DNA of 64,000 nucleotides from Pseudomonas sp. B21-056 (GTDB lineage Bacteria > Pseudomonadota > Gammaproteobacteria > Pseudomonadales > Pseudomonadaceae): NCBI RefSeq assembly GCF_026016325.1, contig NZ_CP087203.1, forward strand, positions 1,736,001 to 1,800,000, read 5' to 3'. The notes under the pieces were generated by a model. It did no database searches. It saw only the letters and a list, made by a program, of their open reading frames with translations, and was not told where the DNA came from. Below are positions 8,558-16,442 of the stretch, piece after piece. The position numbers and the translations under genes were made by a program. Each line of letters begins with the position of its first letter. The first letter of the stretch is position 1.

Positions 8558-9697
8558 ATGGCCGAGAGCGAGAGTGGCCAGGACAAGACAGAAGACCCTA
8601 CGGAAAAGCGCAAGCGCGAGTCCCGGGAGAAGGGCGAGATCGCGCGCTCCAAGGAGCTCAATACCCTTGTGGTGATGCTGGCCGGTGCTGGCGGGCTGCT
8701 GATCTATGGGGGTGGGTTGGCCCTGGACCTGCTGGAAATCATGCGCCTGAATTTCTCCCTGCCTCGCGAAGTGCTGCTCAGTCCGGGCGCCATGGCGCAA
8801 TACCTGTTGCACTCGGGCAAGATCGCGATCGGGGCGGTGCAGCCGATCCTGATCTTCCTCCTGCTGGCTGCGTTCATCGGCCCGATTTCCCTGGGGGGGT
8901 GGTTGTTCGCAGCGGGTAGCCTGGCCCCCAAGTTCAGTCGGATGAATCCGATGGCGGGCCTCAAGCGCATGTTTTCCACCTCGGCCCTGATGGAACTGCT
9001 CAAGGCCTTCGGGAAATTCCTGCTGGTCCTGTCTGTGGCCTTGGCGGTGTTGCAGTCGGACATTGACGATGTGCTGCGCATCGCCCATGAGCCGTTGGAG
9101 CAGGCCATTATCCACAGCGTGCAACTGGTGGGCTGGAGCACCTTGTGGATGGCCTGCGGCCTGATCCTGATTGCTGCCATCGATGTGCCGATCCAGCTGT
9201 ACCAGAGCAAGCAGAAGCTGATGATGACCAAGCAGGAGGTTCGCGACGAGTACAAAGATTCGGAGGGCAAACCGGAGGTCAAGCAGCGGATTCGCCAGTT
9301 GCAACATGAAGTATCCCAGCGACGGATGATGGCGGCGATTCCGACGGCCGACGTGGTCATCACCAACCCGACCCACTACGCCGTGGCGCTCAAATACGAC
9401 CCGGAAAAGGGTAACGCCCCGGTATTGCTGGCCAAGGGCAGTGATTTCCTGGCGCTGAAAATCCGTGAGATTGCCGTGGCCAATGAAGTGATGCTGCTGG
9501 AGTCTCCGGCCCTGGCGCGGTCGATCTATTACTCCACCGAACTCGACCAGGAGATTCCTGGCGGCCTGTATCTGGCGGTGGCCCAGGTCCTGGCCTACGT
9601 CTACCAGATCCGCCAGCACCGCGCCGGCAAGGGCAAGCGCCCCGATCCGCTCAAGGACCTGCCGATCCCGCCGGACCTGCGCCGCGATCCTGAATAA
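8558..9697 (+). CDS. flhB: Flagellar export switch protein FlhB
   Basis: 379 residues: four N-terminal membrane helices and a cytoplasmic domain with the self-cleaving N-P-T-H motif at residues 270-273. Autocleavage allows the FliK-triggered change from hook to filament export. It is the last gene of the fliL operon; a REP doublet follows. A free-standing copy of its C-terminal domain is encoded at 27158-27487. Confidence 0.96.
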   Translation: MAESESGQDKTEDPTEKRKRESREKGEIARSKELNTLVVMLAGAGGLLIYGGGLALDLLEIMRLNFSLPREVLLSPGAMAQYLLHSGKIAIGAVQPILIFLLLAAFIGPISLGGWLFAAGSLAPKFSRMNPMAGLKRMFSTSALMELLKAFGKFLLVLSVALAVLQSDIDDVLRIAHEPLEQAIIHSVQLVGWSTLWMACGLILIAAIDVPIQLYQSKQKLMMTKQEVRDEYKDSEGKPEVKQRIRQLQHEVSQRRMMAAIPTADVVITNPTHYAVALKYDPEKGNAPVLLAKGSDFLALKIREIAVANEVMLLESPALARSIYYSTELDQEIPGGLYLAVAQVLAYVYQIRQHRAGKGKRPDPLKDLPIPPDLRRDPE

Positions 9698-9725
9698 TCT
9701 GCGCCAGGTTCTGTTGGCGACAAAA

Positions 9726-9819
9726 CCTGTGGGAGCGAGCCTGCTCGCGATTGCGGTCTTCCAGCCAATACCTTCATTGCTGAACCACCGCTATCGCGAG
9801 CAGGCTCGCTCCCACAGGG
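9726..9819. repeat. REP doublet, GTGGGAGCGAG family
   Basis: Arms CCTGTGGGAGCGAGCCTGCT and the complementary AGCAGGCTCGCTCCCACAGG face each other across about 45 bases. The doublet lies between flhB and the flhA promoter. Confidence 0.85.
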
Positions 9820-9864
9820 TTCATATTTCTGGTCCCAGGCTTGTATTCCAAGGTCTGGCAAAAG

Positions 9865-9881
9865 TTGGAAGGCTTCTTGCA
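9865..9881 (+). promoter_or_regulatory. Sigma-54 promoter of flhA
   Basis: TTGGAAGGCTTCTTGCA has GG at 9867-9868 and GC at 9879-9880, ten bases apart. The predicted start near 9892 lies about 50 bases before the flhA GTG. This separates flhA-flhF-fleN-fliA from the fliL operon. Confidence 0.78.
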
Positions 9882-9942
9882 ATACCCCGTCTGCGCCCGT
9901 TTCGGGCGTCAAAAGTTTGCTTCACAGGAACGGGGAATATTG

Positions 9943-12072
9943 GTGGATCGCTCTCAGTTACTCAGCACCGCGCGCAGCAACGTCGTAGACCTCAGCCGGG
10001 GCAATCTGGGCGTGCCGCTGTTGCTGCTGGTCATGCTCGCCATGATGATGCTGCCGGTACCGCCGTTCCTGCTGGACGTGTTCTTCACGTTCAACATCGC
10101 CTTGTCGATTGTGGTGCTGCTGGTGTGCGTGTATGCCCTGCGCCCACTGGATTTCGCCGTGTTCCCGACCATTCTGCTGGTGGCCACGCTGTTGCGCCTG
10201 GCGCTGAACGTGGCGTCCACCCGCGTGGTCATGCTCCACGGCCAGGAGGGTCATGCCGCCGCCGGTAAGGTGATCCAGGCCTTCGGTGAGGTGGTGATTG
10301 GCGGTAACTACGTGGTCGGTATCGTGGTCTTCGCCATCCTGATGATCATCAACTTCGTGGTGGTCACCAAGGGTGCCGGGCGTATTTCCGAGGTGAGCGC
10401 GCGGTTCACCCTCGATGCCATGCCCGGTAAGCAAATGGCAATCGACGCCGACCTCAACGCCGGCCTGATCGATCAGGGCCAGGCCAAGCTCCGTCGTCTG
10501 GAAGTGGCCCAGGAAGCCGAGTTCTACGGTTCCATGGACGGTGCGAGCAAGTTCGTTCGTGGTGACGCCATCGCCGGCCTGTTGATCCTGTTCATCAACC
10601 TGATCGGCGGCATGGCCGTCGGTATCTTCCAACATCAGATGAGTTTCGGTGACGCCGGCAAGGTTTACGCCTTGCTGACCATCGGTGACGGTTTGGTGGC
10701 GCAATTGCCATCACTGTTGTTATCCACAGCTGCGGCGATCATGGTGACCCGTGCTTCGGGCTCCGAAGACATGGGCAAGCAGATCGGCCGGCAGATGTTC
10801 GCCTCGCCCAAGGCCCTGGCCGTGGCCGCCGGGCTGATGGCGGTGATGGGCTTGGTCCCGGGCATGCCACACATTTCCTTCCTGAGCATGGCGGCCGTGG
10901 CGGCAGGCGGTGCCTACCTGTTCTGGAAGAAGCAGAACGTGCAGAAGGTCCAGGCGTTGCAAGAGGTCAAGCGCCAGCAGGAACTGCTGCCATCGCCGGC
11001 CCGTGCCCTGGAGACCAAGGAACTGGGCTGGGACGACGTGACACCTATCGACATGATCGGCCTGGAAGTCGGCTATCGCCTGATTCCATTGGTGGATCGC
11101 AACCAGGGCGGCCAACTGCTGGCGCGGATCAAGGGGGTGCGCAAGAAGCTGTCCCAGGACCTGGGTTTCCTGATGCCCACCGTGCATATCCGCGACAACC
11201 TCGACCTGGCGCCCAGCGCCTATCGTCTGACACTGATGGGGGTGATCCTGGCCGAAGCCGAGATCTACCCGGACCGCGAACTGGCGATCAACCCGGGTCA
11301 GGTCTATGGTTCGCTCAACGGCATTACCGCCAAGGACCCAGCTTTTGGCCTGGAAGCGGTGTGGATTGAAATCAGTCAGCGGGCCCAGGCCCAGTCCCTC
11401 GGTTACACCGTGGTGGACGCCAGCACGGTGGTTGCGACCCATTTGAACCAGATTCTGTACAAGCACTCCAGCGAGTTGATCGGTCACGAAGAAGTCCAGC
11501 AATTGCTGCAGGTACTGGCCAAAGGCTCGCCGAAACTGGCCGAAGAGCTGGTGCCGGGTGTGGTTTCGTTGTCGCAGTTGCTCAAGATCTTGCAGGCGCT
11601 GCTGGCCGAACAGGTGCCGGTACGCGACATCCGCAGTATTGCCGAAGCCATCGCCAACAACGCTTCCAAGAGTCAAGATACCGCCGCCATGGTGGCTGCG
11701 GTGCGGGTCGGCGTATCCCGTGCAATCGTCCAAAGCATTGTAGGCACTGAGTCGGAGCTGCCTGTGATCACGCTGGAGCCAAGGTTGGAACAGATATTGC
11801 TCAATAGTCTTCAGAAGGCAGGGCAAGGCTCGGAAGAGGGTGTCCTGCTGGAGCCAAGCATGGCCGAGAAGCTGCAACGTTCGTTGATCGAAGCAGCTCA
11901 GCGGCAAGAGATGCAAGGCCAACCGGTGATCCTGCTGGTGGCGGGTCCGATTCGTGGGATGCTCTCGCGATTCGGTCGCCTCGCGGTCCCGGGGCTGCAT
12001 GTGCTGGCGTACCAGGAAATACCGGACAACAAGCAAGTGACCATTGTTGCGACAGTAGGGCCCAACGGCTGA
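9943..12072 (+). CDS. flhA: Flagellar export protein FlhA
   Basis: 709 residues. The N-terminal half has about eight membrane helices and the conserved FHIPEP-family region; the C-terminal cytoplasmic half forms the ring that docks chaperone-substrate complexes. GTG at 9943 is chosen because CGGGGA lies upstream and the product then begins V-D-R-S-Q-L as in pseudomonads. An in-frame TTG at 9841 lies upstream of the sigma-54 promoter. Confidence 0.94.
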   Translation: MDRSQLLSTARSNVVDLSRGNLGVPLLLLVMLAMMMLPVPPFLLDVFFTFNIALSIVVLLVCVYALRPLDFAVFPTILLVATLLRLALNVASTRVVMLHGQEGHAAAGKVIQAFGEVVIGGNYVVGIVVFAILMIINFVVVTKGAGRISEVSARFTLDAMPGKQMAIDADLNAGLIDQGQAKLRRLEVAQEAEFYGSMDGASKFVRGDAIAGLLILFINLIGGMAVGIFQHQMSFGDAGKVYALLTIGDGLVAQLPSLLLSTAAAIMVTRASGSEDMGKQIGRQMFASPKALAVAAGLMAVMGLVPGMPHISFLSMAAVAAGGAYLFWKKQNVQKVQALQEVKRQQELLPSPARALETKELGWDDVTPIDMIGLEVGYRLIPLVDRNQGGQLLARIKGVRKKLSQDLGFLMPTVHIRDNLDLAPSAYRLTLMGVILAEAEIYPDRELAINPGQVYGSLNGITAKDPAFGLEAVWIEISQRAQAQSLGYTVVDASTVVATHLNQILYKHSSELIGHEEVQQLLQVLAKGSPKLAEELVPGVVSLSQLLKILQALLAEQVPVRDIRSIAEAIANNASKSQDTAAMVAAVRVGVSRAIVQSIVGTESELPVITLEPRLEQILLNSLQKAGQGSEEGVLLEPSMAEKLQRSLIEAAQRQEMQGQPVILLVAGPIRGMLSRFGRLAVPGLHVLAYQEIPDNKQVTIVATVGPNG

Positions 12073-12083
12073 GGTAGTGGGTT

Positions 12084-13433
12084 ATGCAAGTGAAGCGTTT
12101 TTTCGCCGCCGATATGCGTCAGGCCATGAAACTGGTTCGTGACGAGCTGGGCGCCGAAGCAGCCATCATCGGCAACCGCCGGATCGCCGGTGGTGTCGAG
12201 CTGACGGCGGCCCTGGACTACAAACTGTCTGCGCTGGCCCCGCGGGTTCCGAACATGGAGCTTGAGGATGAGCTGCGCAAGACCCAATCGCGCATCGCCA
12301 GCGCCCAGGCCGAACTGAGCCTGCGCAGCAGCGAGGGCGAGGCCGTCGCGGGCACCAATCGTCAATTGTTTGCCGGTCAGCCGTTGACCGCAGGCCTGCC
12401 GCTGACCGCTGCCGAACCGCTGATCGAGCCGACCCCGGCCGAGCCGCGTCGTCCGGCGCCGGCTCCAGCCGCACCGGCTGCTGGCGTCGATCCGCGTGCC
12501 CTGGACTCGATGCGTTTCGAGCTCAACAGCCTGCGCGAGCTGATGGAAGTCCAGCTCGGCTCCCTGGCCTGGAACCAACTGCAAGGCAGCCGTCCTGCCC
12601 AGGCGAACCTGTGGCGCCGCCTGCAACGCATCGGCCTGTCCGGCCCATTGGCTCGCGACCTGCTGGCGCTGATCAACGATATCCACGAGCCTCGCCAGGC
12701 CTGGCGCATGTTGCTGGCGCATCTGGCGCGGATGATTGCCACGCCGGAAGTCGAGCCGCTGGAAGAGGGCGGGGTGATTGCCATGGTCGGCCCGGCCGGC
12801 ATGGGCAAGACCACCACCCTGGCCAAGCTCGCCGCCCGTTATGTGCTCAAATACGGCGCCCAGAGCATTGCCCTGGTCAGCATGGACAGTTTCCGCATCG
12901 GCGCCCAGGAGCAACTCAAGACCCTGGGCCGGATCCTCAACGTGTCGGTGACCCATGTGGATCCGGGTCAATCCCTGGCCCAGGCGCTGGAACCGCTGTT
13001 GCGCAAGCGCGTCGTGTTGATCGATACCGCCGGCCTGCAAGCCAGCGATCCGGCCCTGCGCATGCAGCTTGAAAGCCTGGCCGGGCGCGGCATCAGGTCA
13101 AAAAATTATCTCGTGTTGGCAACCACCAGCCAGAAACAGGTTCTAACCGCCGCCTACCACAGCTACAAACGCTGCGGACTGGCCGGTTGCATCCTGACCA
13201 AGCTGGACGAAACGGCAAGTCTGGGCGAGGTATTGAGCCTGGCGATCGGTCACGATCTGCCGGTGGCGTACCTGACCGATGGGCCGCGGATTCCGGATGA
13301 TTTGCATCTGCCGCGTCGCCACCAACTGGTCAGCCGCGCCGTGAGTGTGCAAATGCAGGACGAACCCAGCGAAGAAGCCATGGCTGACATGTTCGCTGAT
13401 ATCTACCACAGCCCGACCAAGCAGGTTGGCTGA
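12084..13433 (+). CDS. flhF: Signal-recognition-type GTPase FlhF
   Basis: 449 residues: a basic N-terminal B domain, a Pro/Ala-rich linker (about 120-135), an N domain, and an SRP-GTPase G domain with P-loop G-P-A-G-M-G-K-T-T-T near residues 232-242 and the TKLDE motif near the end. FlhF marks the pole where the flagellum is built and works opposite FleN to set flagellar number. It lies 11 bases behind flhA. Confidence 0.95.
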   Translation: MQVKRFFAADMRQAMKLVRDELGAEAAIIGNRRIAGGVELTAALDYKLSALAPRVPNMELEDELRKTQSRIASAQAELSLRSSEGEAVAGTNRQLFAGQPLTAGLPLTAAEPLIEPTPAEPRRPAPAPAAPAAGVDPRALDSMRFELNSLRELMEVQLGSLAWNQLQGSRPAQANLWRRLQRIGLSGPLARDLLALINDIHEPRQAWRMLLAHLARMIATPEVEPLEEGGVIAMVGPAGMGKTTTLAKLAARYVLKYGAQSIALVSMDSFRIGAQEQLKTLGRILNVSVTHVDPGQSLAQALEPLLRKRVVLIDTAGLQASDPALRMQLESLAGRGIRSKNYLVLATTSQKQVLTAAYHSYKRCGLAGCILTKLDETASLGEVLSLAIGHDLPVAYLTDGPRIPDDLHLPRRHQLVSRAVSVQMQDEPSEEAMADMFADIYHSPTKQVG

Positions 13434-13440
13434 GGTAATC

Positions 13441-13530
13441 ATGAATATTTTTTGTACCTACATCGATGGTCTGCCAGGCAATGTTCCGTATGTGAACGCG
13501 CAGCCAGTAATGTGGCCTTCGTCTAAGTAA
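13441..13530 (+). CDS. Possible 29-residue small ORF between flhF and fleN
   Basis: ATG at 13441 is preceded by GAGG with a five-base spacer and opens a 29-codon frame ending in TAA. The peptide is hydrophobic/aromatic at the start (MNIFCTYIDG) and has no recognised motif. It could be a leader peptide, a small protein, or a chance frame in the fleN untranslated region. Only the good ribosome-binding site speaks for it. Confidence 0.22.
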   Translation: MNIFCTYIDGLPGNVPYVNAQPVMWPSSK

Positions 13531-13548
13531 GACAGGTAAAGAACGAAC

Positions 13549-14379
13549 ATGGGCAGCATGCATCCCGTACAGGTGATCGCGGTGACCGGCGGCAAAGGTG
13601 GCGTCGGCAAGACTAACGTGTCAGTGAACTTGTCCCTGGCTCTGGCAGAGCTTGGCCGGCGGGTCATGCTGCTGGACGCCGACCTGGGCCTGGCGAACGT
13701 CGACGTGTTGCTGGGGCTCACCCCCAAACGCACGCTGGCGGACGTGATCGAAGGCCGCTGCGAACTGCGCGACGTGCTGTTGCAGGGGCCGGGCGGGATT
13801 CGCATCGTGCCGGCCGCTTCCGGCACCCAGAGCATGGTTCATCTGACCCCGGCCCAGCACGCCGGCCTGATCCAGGCCTTCAGCGACATCGGCGACAACC
13901 TCGATGTGCTGGTGATCGACACGGCGGCCGGCATCGGTGATTCGGTCGTCAGCTTCGTGCGCGCCGCCCAGGAAGTGCTGCTGGTGGTCTGCGACGAGCC
14001 CACGTCCATCACCGATGCCTACGCCCTGATCAAACTATTGAACCGCGACTACGGCATGAACCGCTTCCGCGTCCTGGCCAACATGGCCCAGAGCCCGCAG
14101 GAAGGGCGCAACCTGTTCGCCAAGTTGACCAAGGTCACCGATCGCTTCCTCGACGTTGCCCTGCAGTACGTCGGCGCCGTGCCGTACGACGAGAGCGTAC
14201 GTAAGGCGGTCCAGAAACAACGTGCCGTCTATGAAGCCTTTCCCCGTTCCAAATGCGCGCTGGCGTTCAAGGCGATCGCCCAGAAGGTCGATACCTGGCC
14301 ACTGCCGGCCAACCCGCGCGGGCATCTGGAGTTTTTCGTCGAGCGTCTCGTGCAACAAACAGCAGGGCCCGTGTTATGA
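13549..14379 (+). CDS. fleN: Flagellar number regulator FleN (MinD/ParA-type ATPase)
   Basis: 276 residues with the deviant Walker A G-G-K-G-G-V-G-K-T near residues 14-22 and an ILDTAAG-like Walker B (VIDTAAGIGD). FleN (FlhG) binds FleQ and restrains flagellar gene expression so that cells keep a fixed polar flagellar number. Its stop overlaps the fliA ATG (ATGA), so the two are translationally coupled. Confidence 0.95.
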   Translation: MGSMHPVQVIAVTGGKGGVGKTNVSVNLSLALAELGRRVMLLDADLGLANVDVLLGLTPKRTLADVIEGRCELRDVLLQGPGGIRIVPAASGTQSMVHLTPAQHAGLIQAFSDIGDNLDVLVIDTAAGIGDSVVSFVRAAQEVLLVVCDEPTSITDAYALIKLLNRDYGMNRFRVLANMAQSPQEGRNLFAKLTKVTDRFLDVALQYVGAVPYDESVRKAVQKQRAVYEAFPRSKCALAFKAIAQKVDTWPLPANPRGHLEFFVERLVQQTAGPVL

Positions 14380-15119
14380 CAGCCAGCGGATACAACCACC
14401 TCTATAAAAAATCGGCACGGGACGCCCAATACGAACTGATCGAGCGTTACGCGCCGTTGGTCAAGCGCATCGCCTATCACTTGCTGGCACGCTTGCCGGC
14501 CAGTGTCCAGGTCGAAGACCTGATCCAGGCGGGCATGATCGGCCTGCTCGAAGTGGCGAACAAATACGACGCGAGCAAGGGCGCCAGTTTCGAGACATAC
14601 GCCGGTATCCGCATTCGCGGCGCGATGCTCGACGAGGTCCGCAAGGGCGACTGGGCACCCCGTTCGGTGCACCGCAATACCCGCATGGTCAGTGACGCCA
14701 TTCGCGCAATTGAAGCGAAAACCGGGCGAGACGCTAAAGATCACGAGGTTGCGGCCGAACTCCAGTTGAGTCTCGATGATTATTACGGGATTTTGAACGA
14801 TACCTTGGGCAGCCGCCTGTTCAGTTTCGACGACCTGTTGCAGGACGGCGATCATGAAGGGCTGCACGAGGATGGCGCGAGTACTCACATGGAGCCTGCG
14901 CGTGACCTGGAAGACGAACGTTTCCAGAGCGCGCTGGCCGATGCGATTGCCAATTTGCCGGAGCGTGAGCGACTGGTCTTGGCGCTGTACTACGACGAAG
15001 AGCTGAACCTCAAGGAAATCGGTGAGGTCCTGGGGGTCAGCGAATCGCGGGTCAGCCAGTTACACAGCCAGTGCGCCGCCCGTTTGCGGGGGCGTTTGGG
15101 GGAGTGGCGAGCGCGCTGA
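14376..15119 (+). CDS. fliA: Flagellar sigma factor FliA (sigma-28)
   Basis: 247 residues with sigma regions 2 (R-I-A-Y-H-L-L-A-R-L-P...), 3 and 4 (L-P-E-R-E-R-L-V-L-A-L-Y-Y and an HTH near the C-terminus). It directs late flagellar and chemotaxis transcription, and is held by FlgM until hook completion. HsbA, encoded at the left edge, competes for FlgM in P. aeruginosa. The start is the ATG overlapping the fleN stop. Confidence 0.95.
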   Translation: MTASGYNHLYKKSARDAQYELIERYAPLVKRIAYHLLARLPASVQVEDLIQAGMIGLLEVANKYDASKGASFETYAGIRIRGAMLDEVRKGDWAPRSVHRNTRMVSDAIRAIEAKTGRDAKDHEVAAELQLSLDDYYGILNDTLGSRLFSFDDLLQDGDHEGLHEDGASTHMEPARDLEDERFQSALADAIANLPERERLVLALYYDEELNLKEIGEVLGVSESRVSQLHSQCAARLRGRLGEWRAR

Positions 15120-15221
15120 CAGTCGGTACCGGTGTCCCGGGCCGTTGTCGAATGCTGTACCGGATTGATTGAAATGGCGCGTTCAGGTGCTGCACGCGTT
15201 TAAGACTGCTTGGAGGTCGAA

Positions 15222-15605
15222 TTGGACAAGAACATGAAAATCCTCATCGTTGATGACTTTTCAACGATGCGGCGGATCATAAAAAACCTGTTGCGTGACC
15301 TTGGGTTCACCAACACGGTCGAGGCCGACGATGGCACCACTGCCATCCCGGTTCTCAACAGCGGGAGCATCGACTTTCTGGTGACTGACTGGAACATGCC
15401 CGGCATGACCGGTATCGACTTGCTGCGCCATGTGCGCGCCGACGAAAAACTCAAGCATCTTCCGGTGCTGATGGTCACCGCCGAAGCCAAGCGCGAGCAG
15501 ATCATCGAAGCGGCCCAAGCCGGTGTGAACGGCTATGTGGTCAAACCCTTCACGGCCCAGGCGTTGAAAGAAAAGATCGAAAAGATCTTCGAACGCATCG
15601 GTTAA
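15222..15605 (+). CDS. cheY: Chemotaxis response regulator CheY
   Basis: A single receiver domain with D-D-F-S near the N-terminus, phospho-acceptor Asp in the D-W-N-M-P-G motif, and the conserved Lys in V-K-P-F. CheY-P binds FliM and reverses the motor. GGAGG at 15212-15216 lies five bases before TTG 15222 but 17 bases before ATG 15234 (M-K-I-L), so TTG initiation giving 127 residues is favoured. The 123-residue form from the ATG matches the core family equally well. Confidence 0.93.
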   Translation: MDKNMKILIVDDFSTMRRIIKNLLRDLGFTNTVEADDGTTAIPVLNSGSIDFLVTDWNMPGMTGIDLLRHVRADEKLKHLPVLMVTAEAKREQIIEAAQAGVNGYVVKPFTAQALKEKIEKIFERIG

Positions 15606-15623
15606 CGGCGCCACGGGGGAGCT

Positions 15624-16412
15624 ATGGAGAATAATGAAGCTTCAATGGGCGATTTCGAATCGACCCTGAAAAAACATGCCCGCGAACTGGTCGACAGCCT
15701 CGAAAAAGGTCGTTTCGGCGATGCAGTCCAGATGATCCACGAGCTCAATCAGACCCGGGATCGTGGTCTGTACCAGGAAGTCGGCAAGCTCACCCGTGAA
15801 CTGCACAGCGCCATCGTCAATTTCCAGATCGATCCGAACACGCCCCAGGCCGAAGAGGTCTCGCAGATCACTGACGCGACCGAGCGCCTGTCCTATGTGG
15901 TCAAGCTGACCGAGGCCGCCGCCAACCGCACCATGGACCTGGTGGAAAGCGCCACGCCGCTGGTCAATGGCCTCGGTGATGAAGCCCAGGCCTTGAGCGC
16001 CGACTGGGGGCGTTTCATGCGTCGTGAAGTCGGGGCGGAAGAATTCCGCGACCTGGCGCGTCGGGTCGACGGTTTTCTGACACGCAGCAGCACCGATAAC
16101 CGCGCGGTAGCGAGCAACCTCAACGATATTCTGCTGGCTCAGGACTATCAGGACCTGACCGGCCAGGTGATCAAGCGCGTCACCCAATTGGTCACCGAAG
16201 TCGAAAGCAATCTGCTCAAACTGGTGTTGATGGCCAGCCAGGTCGACCGCTTTGCAGGCATCGAACACGACCGTGAGGCGATGCTTGCTGAAAAAGATCC
16301 ACAAAAACATCTCTCTCAGGGTGAAGGTCCGCAGATTCATGCCGATAAAAGAGAAGACGTTATGTCCGGCCAGGACGATGTGGACGATTTGCTGTCCAGC
16401 CTTGGATTCTGA
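15624..16412 (+). CDS. cheZ: CheY-P phosphatase CheZ
   Basis: 262 residues, mostly helical, with the catalytic helix around L-L-A-Q-D-Y-Q-D-L-T-G-Q and a C-terminal peptide D-V-D-D-L-L-S-S-L-G-F, which in CheZ proteins binds CheY. It ends the phosphorylation signal at the pole. It lies 18 bases behind cheY and 30 before cheA. Confidence 0.95.
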   Translation: MENNEASMGDFESTLKKHARELVDSLEKGRFGDAVQMIHELNQTRDRGLYQEVGKLTRELHSAIVNFQIDPNTPQAEEVSQITDATERLSYVVKLTEAAANRTMDLVESATPLVNGLGDEAQALSADWGRFMRREVGAEEFRDLARRVDGFLTRSSTDNRAVASNLNDILLAQDYQDLTGQVIKRVTQLVTEVESNLLKLVLMASQVDRFAGIEHDREAMLAEKDPQKHLSQGEGPQIHADKREDVMSGQDDVDDLLSSLGF

Positions 16413-16442
16413 GTTTTAGCCCTGTTTTAGGAGCAGCCATTA

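Noticed and set aside
15120..15221. Possible sigma-54 site before cheY (TGGCGCG...GTGC)
   Set aside because: The GG-to-GC distance is 11 rather than 10 bases and the -12 lacks TTGC.
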